DNA of 34,891 nucleotides. Origin: an uncultured Alphaproteobacteria bacterium (lineage in GTDB: Bacteria > Pseudomonadota > Alphaproteobacteria > Rhodobacterales > Rhodobacteraceae). The notes under the pieces were generated by a model. The model made no database searches and was not told the origin of the DNA. It worked only from the letters and a program-made list of their open reading frames with translations. Shown here in pieces: positions 26,391 through 33,980 of the stretch. The DNA lies in contig CACIAQ010000018.1 of NCBI GenBank assembly GCA_902584635.1, positions 1 through 34,891 on the forward strand, written 5' to 3'. The translations under genes and the position numbers were made by a program. Position 1 is the first letter of the stretch. Each line of letters opens with the position of its first letter.

Positions 26391-27731
26391 TCATTTCTTT
26401 ACAGTTGCCCCTGGAAAAATATCTAAAATTTCCCTCACAGCGCTGCTATCTGAGCTTTCAACTGATCTCTCCATCTCGGTATCTTCGATATTACTTTGGG
26501 TCCTGTTTATTATTTCACCTTTTTTTGGCGTTTTCAAGACTGACTTCCTTTCCATATTGTAAACACGCATCATGCTATCAGAACCACTATCCAAAACACT
26601 TTTTATAAGTGTATCTGGTGAAGGCAAAATTGACATGTGACATGCTCTTAGCAACAACATCTCTAAGCTCGTTATTGGCTCAGAAGAAACTCTCAACTCA
26701 TCAATTCCTTTAAATAGTATTTGCCATAAACTTGTTAAAATAACCGTATCAGTTTTACTAGATAATTTCTCTGCTAGTTTTTTTTCTTCTACTGAATAAT
26801 CATCACCCATCAAGTCATTATCCCCCAGGCTTGATAAGCTTATTAAATGTATACATCCTAATAATTCTTGAAGTAGAGTTGCAGCGCTTGTATTTCTTGC
26901 GATGAAATCCCTACTTCTCTTTAGCGTCTCTGCTGTTTCTCCTTTTATGATGAGCTCAAGAAGATATAAAGTGTCAGACTTCGAAATTTTCCCCAATAAT
27001 TCATTAACCATCTCGTTTTCAATTTTTGATCCACAATTTACTAATACTTGATCAAGGATTGATAAAGCATCTCTAACAGAACCTTCAGCCTCTCTAGCAA
27101 TGGTCTTTAAAGCTTCTTTTTCAGCACTAAGGCCTTCGCACTGCAAAATTTCGAGCAGATGATTGATTAGTACAGCGCTTTCTAATCGTCTTAAGTCGAA
27201 GCGATTAACTCTCGATAATACCGTGAGGGGAATTTTTTTTATCTCTGTTGTTGCAAATATAAATTTTACATGCTCTGGAGGTTCCTCTAATGTTTTTAGT
27301 AAAGCATTGAAAGCGGAATTAGACAACATATGAACTTCATCTATTATATAAACTTTAAATTTCGCTGAAGCGGCTCTATAAACCACTGTCTCAATAATTT
27401 CTCTAATATCGTTTACACCAGTTTTGCTTGCCCCATCCATTTCAATGACATCTACGTGTCTACCCAACTGAATTGATTTACAGTTAGAGCAAGTATTGCA
27501 CGGCTCTACATCACCATCTTTTTTTTCTGAACAGTTTAAAGCTTTTGCTATAAGCCTCGCCGTAGAAGTTTTGCCGACCCCTCTGTCACCGTGTAGTAAA
27601 AAGGCGTGTCCGACCCTATTAGAAAGAAAAGAATTTCTCAAAGTTTTTACTAATGCATCCTGACCCACTAACTCGGAAAATTGAGTAGGTCTATATTTAA
27701 GCGCTAATATTTTATATGGCTCTATAGACAA
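26391..27731 (-). CDS. dnaX: DNA polymerase III clamp-loader subunit DnaX, gamma-sized
   Basis: DnaX is the motor subunit of the clamp loader. Walker A is LHGDRGVGKTSTARL (47-60). Zinc ligands are Cys67 and C78-NT-C-SN-C84. Walker B is VYIIDEVHMLS, sensor 1 is FATTEIKKIP, and the arginine finger lies in LSRVNRFDLRR. Domain III follows to about 365. Only about 80 residues remain, mostly Ser/Glu/Thr-rich, ending VREILDIFPGATVKK, which recalls the normal alphaproteobacterial DnaX terminus. At 446 residues it is close to E. coli gamma (431) and much shorter than tau (643), so the domain that binds the polymerase alpha subunit seems absent. TTG is the start, with AAGGAAG 7 bases upstream and an in-frame stop before it. 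An A7 run at codons 402-404 could allow frameshifting. Confidence 0.94.
   Translation of the reverse strand: MSIEPYKILALKYRPTQFSELVGQDALVKTLRNSFLSNRVGHAFLLHGDRGVGKTSTARLIAKALNCSEKKDGDVEPCNTCSNCKSIQLGRHVDVIEMDGASKTGVNDIREIIETVVYRAASAKFKVYIIDEVHMLSNSAFNALLKTLEEPPEHVKFIFATTEIKKIPLTVLSRVNRFDLRRLESAVLINHLLEILQCEGLSAEKEALKTIAREAEGSVRDALSILDQVLVNCGSKIENEMVNELLGKISKSDTLYLLELIIKGETAETLKRSRDFIARNTSAATLLQELLGCIHLISLSSLGDNDLMGDDYSVEEKKLAEKLSSKTDTVILTSLWQILFKGIDELRVSSEPITSLEMLLLRACHMSILPSPDTLIKSVLDSGSDSMMRVYNMERKSVLKTPKKGEIINRTQSNIEDTEMERSVESSDSSAVREILDIFPGATVKK
26520..26526 (-). promoter_or_regulatory. Candidate slippery site inside dnaX
   Basis: On the coding strand the frame reads CCA AAA AAA GGT GAA, giving an A_AAA_AAA heptamer in the phase needed for tandem -1 slippage. 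After a -1 shift the ribosome reads AGG and then TGA, ending the protein at 405 residues instead of 446. AAAGGAAG, resembling a Shine-Dalgarno, lies about 17 bases upstream, farther than in E. coli dnaX. I see no strong stem just downstream. A7 runs are common in AT-rich DNA, so function is unproven. Confidence 0.4.
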
Positions 27732-27786
27732 TCTTATGCTTCCTTAAAATTTTCTCAGCAAAGGTTATTGCAAATTTGAATATTAA

Positions 27787-27882
27787 CGAGAGATCGACAA
27801 TCGACCTAAACCTTTACAATTCGGCTGCTTCCTTTCAGACCTGACCGGGTGATCGATAAGGTTTACCCGAGCCAATCTCTCA
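27787..27882 (-). ncRNA. ffs: Signal recognition particle RNA, small bacterial (4.5S) type
   Basis: The minus strand carries the Ffh-binding core GGTCAGGTCTGAAAGGAAGC followed by AGCC, nearly identical to the E. coli core. The apical loop is GAAA closed by U-G where E. coli has GGAA closed by C-G. Outer arms pair: GAGAGAT at the 5' end with ATCTCTC at the 3' end, and GGTAAACC with GGTTTAGG further in. These give a long rod of about 96 bases; ends are approximate. It lies 55 bases upstream of dnaX on the same strand, a known position for this RNA in bacteria. Confidence 0.93.
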
Positions 27883-27888
27883 CCTATA

Positions 27889-27916
27889 ATTATATATCTA
27901 ACCAAGTCTTAAACAA
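27889..27916 (-). promoter_or_regulatory. Promoter of the SRP RNA, possibly also serving dnaX-ybaB-recR
   Basis: On the minus strand a perfect TATAAT lies at 27894-27889 and TTGTTT at 27916-27911, 16 bases apart. The start predicted 6-7 bases downstream falls at about 27883-27882, matching the 5' end inferred from the RNA's outer stem. That agreement makes this the best supported promoter in the window. No terminator is obvious between the RNA and dnaX. Confidence 0.65.
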
Positions 27917-27944
27917 GAAAATTAAATATACTAAGGATTATGCG

Positions 27945-28898
27945 ATGGATTTAGACCCACCTCCATTATTTTCACTAATCAACTTAAAAAGGAAGGCAAA
28001 TCTTCGAAACTCAAAAAAAGTTAAAAACTTAAAAAATTGTTCTCATTTGATTATTTGGAGAGGAAAGCTTCTTTTTCAATTTAATAATGGCAAACCTTTT
28101 CCTTATCTTATAAACCAAAGAATAAAGTTTATACAAGGCCTGAAAAAGTATATTTTTTTAGGGGAATTTGAAAATAGAAATATTGTTTTATGGGATATTT
28201 CTGACTCAAGAAAAGTTTTAGGAAATACGGAACAAATCGGATCCTTTAGTGACTCAGAAAGAAATCATCACCCTGATCTTCCGAGAGGTACTTATTTTTG
28301 TGACTTACGGAATTTATTACCGTTATTAAATCCTAAATATGCAAATTTATGCGCAACAGCAAAGGGAATGTATGAGTGGCACAAAAGGGTTAATTTTTGT
28401 CAATCTTGCGGCGGCAAATTATCTTCTGAAAAAGCAGGATGGGAAAAGGCCTGTGAGAAATGCAATTATAAGCAATTCCCTAGAATTGACCCTGTAGTTA
28501 TTATGTTAGTTAAAAAGGGAAATGACATACTTTTAGGGCGATCACATGGTTGGCCTCCAAAAATGTATTCTTGCTTAGCAGGCTTTATAGAGCCTGGTGA
28601 AACGATTGAGGCAGCAGCTGAAAGAGAAGTTATGGAAGAGAGTGGGATAAGAATAAAAAATGTCCAATACGTAACAAGCCAACCATGGCCATTTCCTGCA
28701 TCATTGATGATGGGGTGCACTGGTGAAGCACAAAACAGAACAATTCAAATTGACAAAGATGAACTTGAAGATGTTATTTGGGTTAGCAAAGAAGAGGTTT
28801 TTAGAGCTCTGAATGGTCTAGACAAATCGATTTTTATGGCTAGAAAGGGGGCCATAGCAAGATATTTAATTGAAAAGTGGGTTGCTGGATTAATTTGA
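27945..28898 (+). CDS. nudC: NAD(+) diphosphatase / NADH pyrophosphatase NudC
   Basis: NudC hydrolyses NADH and NAD to NMN(H) and AMP, and in E. coli also removes NAD caps from RNA. The zinc ribbon is CQSCGGKL...CEKCNY. The Nudix box is GFIEPGETIEAAAEREVMEE followed by SGI, and the NudC-specific SQPWPFPAS motif lies downstream. I start at ATG 27945 because AAGGA lies 7 bases upstream and the gene is then 317 residues. An in-frame GTG at 27849 would run through the SRP RNA and its promoter and add 32 residues of no visible homology. It is transcribed away from the SRP RNA. Confidence 0.94.
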   Translation: MDLDPPPLFSLINLKRKANLRNSKKVKNLKNCSHLIIWRGKLLFQFNNGKPFPYLINQRIKFIQGLKKYIFLGEFENRNIVLWDISDSRKVLGNTEQIGSFSDSERNHHPDLPRGTYFCDLRNLLPLLNPKYANLCATAKGMYEWHKRVNFCQSCGGKLSSEKAGWEKACEKCNYKQFPRIDPVVIMLVKKGNDILLGRSHGWPPKMYSCLAGFIEPGETIEAAAEREVMEESGIRIKNVQYVTSQPWPFPASLMMGCTGEAQNRTIQIDKDELEDVIWVSKEEVFRALNGLDKSIFMARKGAIARYLIEKWVAGLI

Positions 28899-28922
28899 AA
28901 AAATCTCGGTTTTTTGATTTCG

Positions 28923-28959
28923 AATAGTTATCCATATTTGATTATCAAGTAAAACTATT
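28923..28959. promoter_or_regulatory. Nested inverted repeats upstream of the 5-oxoprolinase gene
   Basis: An inner 5-1-5 repeat TTGATTATCAA (28938-28948) lies inside an outer pair AATAGTT (28923-28929) and AACTATT (28953-28959). The centres are 2 bases apart. The set lies 43-79 bases before the gene start, where an operator or promoter would be expected. No regulator gene is adjacent, and AT-rich DNA gives such repeats by chance fairly often. Confidence 0.3.
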
Positions 28960-29001
28960 TAATATCTTTTAATAGAGATATAAGACGAATAGATAGAGGA
29001 A

Positions 29002-32000
29002 ATGTTAAACTTAAATCAGAGCGAGCGATGGGATTTTTGGATTGATAGAGGAGGTACATTCACCGATATTGTTGCAAGAGACTCAAATGGGAAACTATTT
29101 ACTGATAAAATACTTTCTGAAAACAAACAACTTTATAAAGATGCCGGCTTGGAAGGTATTAAGCGTTTTCTAAAAGTCCCTCATGACGAAAAGATACCCA
29201 TCGATAATATAAACTCCATAAAAATGGGAACAACAGTCGCAACAAATGCCCTTCTGGAAAGAAAGGGATTTCCTGTGGTTTTATTAACTACCAAGGGATT
29301 GAGAGACCAACTACGAATAGCCTACCAAAACAGACCTAATCTTTTTGATAGGCAAATAATTCTAACTGACCCTTTGTATGATCACATAATAGAAGTTGAG
29401 GAACGAGTGACATCCTCTGGTAAAATATTAAAGCCAATCAATAAAGAAAAACTCCTTAAAGATCTTAGAAAAATAAAAAATGTAGAACAAAAGTCCTGTG
29501 CAATTGTTTTCATGCACAGTTGTAAATTTAACAAACATGAGAAAGAAGCAGAAGGAGTAGCAAAGGCTTTAGGGTTTTCGCATATTTCATTGAGCTATAG
29601 AACGTCTCAAATAATGAAGTACGTTATGAGAGGCGACACTACCGTGGCTGATGCATACCTGAGCCCAGTTTTAAATAGGTATATTGATACCCTATACGAA
29701 GAGTTTCAGGGAGATATAAGTGGTAAGATTAGCTTTATGCAATCAAATGGGGGTCTCACCGATGCCAGTCTTTTTTCTGGTAAAGACTCAATTTTATCTG
29801 GTCCAGCTGGAGGTGTTATAGGCGGTATTAAAACTAGCGCTCTGAATAAGGAATATAAAATAATAGGGTTCGATATGGGAGGAACTTCAACTGATGTTTG
29901 GCATTACTCCGGCGAGCTAGAGCGAACGGTGAACAATAAAATTGATGGGATTCGCATCTCAATTCCAATGTTGAGCATAAACACTATTGCGGCAGGTGGT
30001 GGTAGCATCCTCTCAGAAAAATCAGGAAGATTGATTGTAGGCCCTCAAAGCGCAGGAGCAACTCCAGGACCGGCATGTTATGCTCGAGGAGGACCGTTAA
30101 CAATTACCGATAGTAACCTTGTTACAGGAAGAATTCATGCTGACTTTTTTCCGAAAACTTTTGGATATAAGAACAATGAAAGCTTGTCACTCAGTGCATC
30201 TAAAATTCTATTTGAGCAACTAAGTGATAAAATGAATGTTCCAGTAGAAGAAATAGCAGAAGGATACATCAGCATAGCAGATAATAGTATGGCTGAGGCC
30301 ATCAAGAAAATATCAGTTCAAAGAGGTTATGACCTACGAGAGTATTGCCTGACCGTATTCGGAGGTGCTGCAGGCCAGCATGCATGCTCAATAGCAGAAA
30401 TACTAGACATGAAGACCTGCCTTATTCACCCGCACGCCTCAGTACTTTCAGCTTATGGTATGGGTTTAGCAGAGATAAGAACTAATAGAAGTAAGGTAAT
30501 AGAAAAATATTTAACAAGAGAAACATTATTAGAAACTGCACTCATAGCCGATAGTCTTAGTACTTCAACAATGGAGAATCTTGAAAAACAAAATGTTTTG
30601 GAAAAAAATATAACTTATATAATTAAATTATTCATCAAACTGCAGGGAACAGATACTAGTCTAGAATTTGATTTTGATACGACAACTAATTTACAATTAA
30701 AATTTAAGGAAACCTATCTACGTCTTTTCGGGTTTCAACCTGCATCAAAAAAACTGATTATAGAGTCCGTGTTCGTTGAAGCAGTTGGAAGCACTGACGT
30801 AAATATAAAAAGCAATAAAGGAGTTAAAGAACTAACAAATAAAAAATTGCCAACTGCAACCAAAAGGGTTTATATCAATGGGGAGTGGAGTGATTGTCAA
30901 TTTTACCCAATAGAAAATTTAAGAAAAAACTCAAAAATTTCAGGACCTGCTGTTCTCGTCGGATCTCAGACATCAATTCTACTTAAAGAAGGCTGGAATA
31001 GCACTCTGCAGGAGAGTGGAGCAATTAAACTTGCAAGAGTGAAAGCCTTTCGACCAAAGAGCCATACTGAAAGTGCTCAGATTGAGGTATTTAATAATTT
31101 ATTTATGTCAATTGCTGAACAAATGGGCTTTGTTTTAGAGAAGACCGCACAATCAATAACTATTAAAGAACGGTTAGATTTTTCCTGTGCTATTTTTGAT
31201 AAGAATGGAGAGCTAGTTGCCAATGCTCCCCACATGCCAGTTCATTTAGGATCGATGGACTCAACAGTAAAGTCTATAATAAAAAACAATTCTACTTTAT
31301 TTCATGGCGATATTTTTGCAATCAATGCACCCTATAATGGAGGAACTCATCTCCCCGATATAACTATAGTTAATCCCATTTGGAATTCTGAGAAAAATGA
31401 GATAATTTTTTACACAGCAGCTCGAGGGCATCATACTGATATCGGTGGACTGACACCTGGGTCTATGCCGTGCAACAGCACGAATATCAATGAAGAAGGA
31501 ATTTATATTGATAATTGGAAAATTGTAGATAAGGGTATTTTTAAAGAAAAAGCGATAAAAGAAAAACTATTGTCGGGCTCATATCCAGCTAGATCCCCTT
31601 CAACAAATATTGCTGATTTGAAAGCGCAAATTGCTGCGTGTAAGACAGGAGAAATGGAATTACTAAAAATTGTTAATAAATATGGTCTCGAGACAGTTTT
31701 CAGGTTTCAAGAACTCGTTTGTCAAAATGCTGAAAAGGCCGTTAGGGAATCAATTAAGACAGTAAAAAGCACCGATATCACGTATCAGATGGATAATGAT
31801 TTATCAGGTGCAGTGAGAGAAATAAAAATTAGGTTAACACCTAACGAAGAAGATAGTTCGATAGAGGTCGACTTTAATGGTACTACAATGCAACTTGAAA
31901 GTAATTATAACGCTCCCCTACCTGTGACCAGAGCAGCTGTGTTATATGCTTTTAGAATATTGACCGGAGGCAATATTCCTATGAACTCTGGAATCATGAA

Positions 32001-32631
32001 ACCAATAAAAATAAAAATACCGAAATCTAGCATTTTATCTCCAGAGTATCCCGCTGCGGTAATAGCTGGTAACGTCGAGACCAGCCAAGCCGTAACCTCC
32101 GCCTTGTTAATGGGTTTTGGTATTCAAGCAGCCTCTCAGTCAACCATGAATAATATTACATGGGGAAATGAAAAGTTTCAGTATTATGAAACAATTTGCG
32201 GAGGTACAGGTGCAGGGATAAACTTTTCTGGTAATTTTTATCAAGGCACCTCCGCTGTTCACAGTCATATGACCAACAGCCGATTAACCGATCCAGAGAC
32301 GCTTGAGTTCAGATATCCTGTTATATTAGAAGAATTTTCTATTCGCAAAGGATCTGGAGGTATTGGGCGCTACAATGGGGGTGACGGTGTAGTTCGAAAA
32401 ATCTCTTTTTTGGAGCCAATGATAATTTCAGTTCTATCTGGCCATAGGGCTATTGGTCCACCAGGACTATTAGGCGGAGGATCAGGAAAAGTTGGGTCAA
32501 CGTATCTTCTGAGAAATGACGGTAATTTAGAGATATTGAAGTATGCCGATCAAATAGAAGGCAAAAAAGGAGACACTTTGATTGTGAAAACTCCTGGAGG
32601 CGGGGCTTTAGGGACTCTGCACAATATGTAG
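29002..32631 (+). CDS. 5-oxoprolinase (ATP-hydrolysing), fused HyuA-HyuB type
   Basis: This 1209-residue protein joins the two halves of the hydantoinase/oxoprolinase family. Residues 10 to about 690 form the HyuA-like ATP-binding half, with FWIDRGGTFTDIVARD at the N terminus, MGTTVATNALLERKG, and GFDMGGTSTDVW. From about 695 the HyuB half has SITIKERLDFSCAIFD, FAINAPYNGGTHLPDI, GHHTDIGGLTPGSMP, and a late GGTGAGINFSG. A single fused chain is typical of enzymes opening 5-oxoproline to glutamate with ATP, though hydantoin substrates are possible. AGAGGA ends only one base before the ATG, unusually close; an in-frame TAG just upstream rules out an earlier start. It stands alone, with no transporter beside it. 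Confidence 0.92.
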   Translation: MLNLNQSERWDFWIDRGGTFTDIVARDSNGKLFTDKILSENKQLYKDAGLEGIKRFLKVPHDEKIPIDNINSIKMGTTVATNALLERKGFPVVLLTTKGLRDQLRIAYQNRPNLFDRQIILTDPLYDHIIEVEERVTSSGKILKPINKEKLLKDLRKIKNVEQKSCAIVFMHSCKFNKHEKEAEGVAKALGFSHISLSYRTSQIMKYVMRGDTTVADAYLSPVLNRYIDTLYEEFQGDISGKISFMQSNGGLTDASLFSGKDSILSGPAGGVIGGIKTSALNKEYKIIGFDMGGTSTDVWHYSGELERTVNNKIDGIRISIPMLSINTIAAGGGSILSEKSGRLIVGPQSAGATPGPACYARGGPLTITDSNLVTGRIHADFFPKTFGYKNNESLSLSASKILFEQLSDKMNVPVEEIAEGYISIADNSMAEAIKKISVQRGYDLREYCLTVFGGAAGQHACSIAEILDMKTCLIHPHASVLSAYGMGLAEIRTNRSKVIEKYLTRETLLETALIADSLSTSTMENLEKQNVLEKNITYIIKLFIKLQGTDTSLEFDFDTTTNLQLKFKETYLRLFGFQPASKKLIIESVFVEAVGSTDVNIKSNKGVKELTNKKLPTATKRVYINGEWSDCQFYPIENLRKNSKISGPAVLVGSQTSILLKEGWNSTLQESGAIKLARVKAFRPKSHTESAQIEVFNNLFMSIAEQMGFVLEKTAQSITIKERLDFSCAIFDKNGELVANAPHMPVHLGSMDSTVKSIIKNNSTLFHGDIFAINAPYNGGTHLPDITIVNPIWNSEKNEIIFYTAARGHHTDIGGLTPGSMPCNSTNINEEGIYIDNWKIVDKGIFKEKAIKEKLLSGSYPARSPSTNIADLKAQIAACKTGEMELLKIVNKYGLETVFRFQELVCQNAEKAVRESIKTVKSTDITYQMDNDLSGAVREIKIRLTPNEEDSSIEVDFNGTTMQLESNYNAPLPVTRAAVLYAFRILTGGNIPMNSGIMKPIKIKIPKSSILSPEYPAAVIAGNVETSQAVTSALLMGFGIQAASQSTMNNITWGNEKFQYYETICGGTGAGINFSGNFYQGTSAVHSHMTNSRLTDPETLEFRYPVILEEFSIRKGSGGIGRYNGGDGVVRKISFLEPMIISVLSGHRAIGPPGLLGGGSGKVGSTYLLRNDGNLEILKYADQIEGKKGDTLIVKTPGGGALGTLHNM

Positions 32632-32646
32632 GCTATCAAGTAGCCT
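32630..32646. terminator. Hairpin at the convergent 5-oxoprolinase / ImuA-like gene ends
   Basis: AGGCTA (32630-32635) and TAGCCT (32641-32646) are perfect arms around a five-base loop. The stem overlaps the plus-strand stop codon, and its loop begins the minus-strand stop. A single short stem at the junction of convergent genes could act in both directions, but neither side has a T run. Confidence 0.35.
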
Positions 32647-33331
32647 TGTGTATATTAATAGTTCTTCTATCATAGCCTTTCTGTCTAGCATTGATTATCC
32701 ATGACGAGAGGTTTAACCTTGATTTACTGCATGTCAACTCCCACCGTTCTTCTAAGAAAGAACACTTTTTTTTTGTAGATGAATTAATCAAAAGGCTGGG
32801 CTTCATATACCATCTGCTCTCAACACCTATTATTTTACTTTGAAAAGAAGAAACTAACAATACTATCGGAAGAGTTTTATTTTTTTCTTCTGCTACACTT
32901 TTGAACGACAGTATTATTCTTCGTAGATTTGAATATTTAATTGGCTCACGTAGCTCACATACTACAAGTTCACTTACGTCTGACTTTAAAAATTCTTCCA
33001 TTACCCATATAGACTCTTGTTCTGTTATCGTGTCCACCAAAATGAATTTATTTACATCAACCCAAGATGTAAGTCCATCGGGGTAAAGGGACATAGCAGA
33101 TTCTTTTCTTTTTATCCACGTTATGTGGTTTTTTATATTTCTTGCAATTACAAGTGCAAAAATAAATCTTGACGGTCCTGCTATCTGATGAACACTTCCT
33201 CTCCTAAGAAATAACCCTGGTAAAAACTCTAGGTATTGAATCTCAGAAAAATTAATATAGCTCATACTAACGCCTAAAATAGTTTGTTCTTCTTTTGTTC
33301 CTATCTTACTTACAGTGTATTTTAAAGGCAA
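32636..33331 (-). CDS. ImuA-like protein (RecA-related fold, no Walker A)
   Basis: This 231-residue protein resembles ImuA, the RecA-like partner of ImuB and DnaE2 in SOS mutagenesis. RRGSVHQIAGPSRFIFALVI corresponds to the GALHEVAG...FALAL segment, with no GKT/GKS, as in ImuA. YPDGLTSWVDVNKFILVDT matches the conserved YAPGL...LLLV region. SIWVMEEFLKSDVSELVVCE and LRRIILSFKSVAEEK align with the WALEEALRS and RRLQLAAE parts, and SRWYMKPSL with the TRW motif. I use the TTG at 33331, which retains more of the N-terminal match. An ATG at 33265 with AGG 7 bases upstream (209 residues) is a real alternative. No imuB, dnaE2 or lexA lies nearby. It begins 16 bases after the cytochrome c gene. Confidence 0.6.
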   Translation of the reverse strand: MPLKYTVSKIGTKEEQTILGVSMSYINFSEIQYLEFLPGLFLRRGSVHQIAGPSRFIFALVIARNIKNHITWIKRKESAMSLYPDGLTSWVDVNKFILVDTITEQESIWVMEEFLKSDVSELVVCELREPIKYSNLRRIILSFKSVAEEKNKTLPIVLLVSSFQSKIIGVESRWYMKPSLLINSSTKKKCSFLEERWELTCSKSRLNLSSWIINARQKGYDRRTINIHKAT

Positions 33332-33347
33332 ATGTTAATAAGCGTTT

Positions 33348-33869
33348 TTACTCAGATAAAGTATTTAGATATTCGATTAAATCAGCTCGGTCTTTATCTT
33401 TTTTAAGACCGGCAAAACTCATTGCAGTTCCAGGAGCATACTCGGAGGGCTTGGTAAGATACTTATTAAGCTCTTCTATACTCCAGACCCCTTCTAGACC
33501 CATCAGCACTTTCGAATATTTGAACCCTTCTATCGATCCTATGTCTCGGTTTATAACCTTGTAGAGATGAGGACCAACGCCATTCGCTCCATCGTCAAGC
33601 TTGTGGCACGACTTACATTTACCAAATACTTTCTTACCCTTTTCGATATCTGCACTGGCAAGCAAAGTGGCAAAATCAACAGTCTCCTCGCTGCTCTCCT
33701 CTGTCTCATCATCACTACTTTCAATCTCTAGATAATAAGCCAATTTTTCTTCTCCATAGTGATCGTCGCCACTATGATAAATTATTTCAGTGCCCCAGTT
33801 TAAAAGCAAAAACAAGAGAAGTGCCCCACAAAGGGCTCCGCCTGTCTTGGTCCACTCGAAGGTATCCAT
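33348..33869 (-). CDS. Membrane-anchored cytochrome c, CycM / c552-like
   Basis: This single-haem cytochrome probably carries electrons from the bc1 complex to a terminal oxidase on the periplasmic side. The N-terminal anchor GGALCGALLLFLLLNWGTEI (10-29) is uncleaved in appearance. An acidic linker of Asp/Glu/Ser follows (about 47-66). The haem site is CKSCH with Cys85, Cys88 and His89, and the likely axial ligand is Met150 in PGTAMSFAG. The length of 173 residues suits the CycM group of alphaproteobacteria. An AGGA lies 10 bases before the ATG. The gene diverges from prephenate dehydratase across a 111-base gap. Confidence 0.93.
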   Translation of the reverse strand: MDTFEWTKTGGALCGALLLFLLLNWGTEIIYHSGDDHYGEEKLAYYLEIESSDDETEESSEETVDFATLLASADIEKGKKVFGKCKSCHKLDDGANGVGPHLYKVINRDIGSIEGFKYSKVLMGLEGVWSIEELNKYLTKPSEYAPGTAMSFAGLKKDKDRADLIEYLNTLSE

Positions 33870-33980
33870 GTTTTTTTATTCCTAAATTCAAATAATATTA
33901 TATGTTATATAAAAAATCGAAGAATATTCCACAACTGATTTTAAAAATGAACGCGACAAAATGTACACCGTAATCAAGTT
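33870..33980. promoter_or_regulatory. Divergent cytochrome c / pheA intergenic region
   Basis: This gap must carry promoters for two outward-facing genes. It is strongly AT-rich. On the minus strand several TATAAT/TATAAC-like boxes occur around 33900-33920 (for example in ATATAATATT), but no single -35/-10 pair is convincing. No clear Shine-Dalgarno precedes pheA. Confidence 0.3.
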
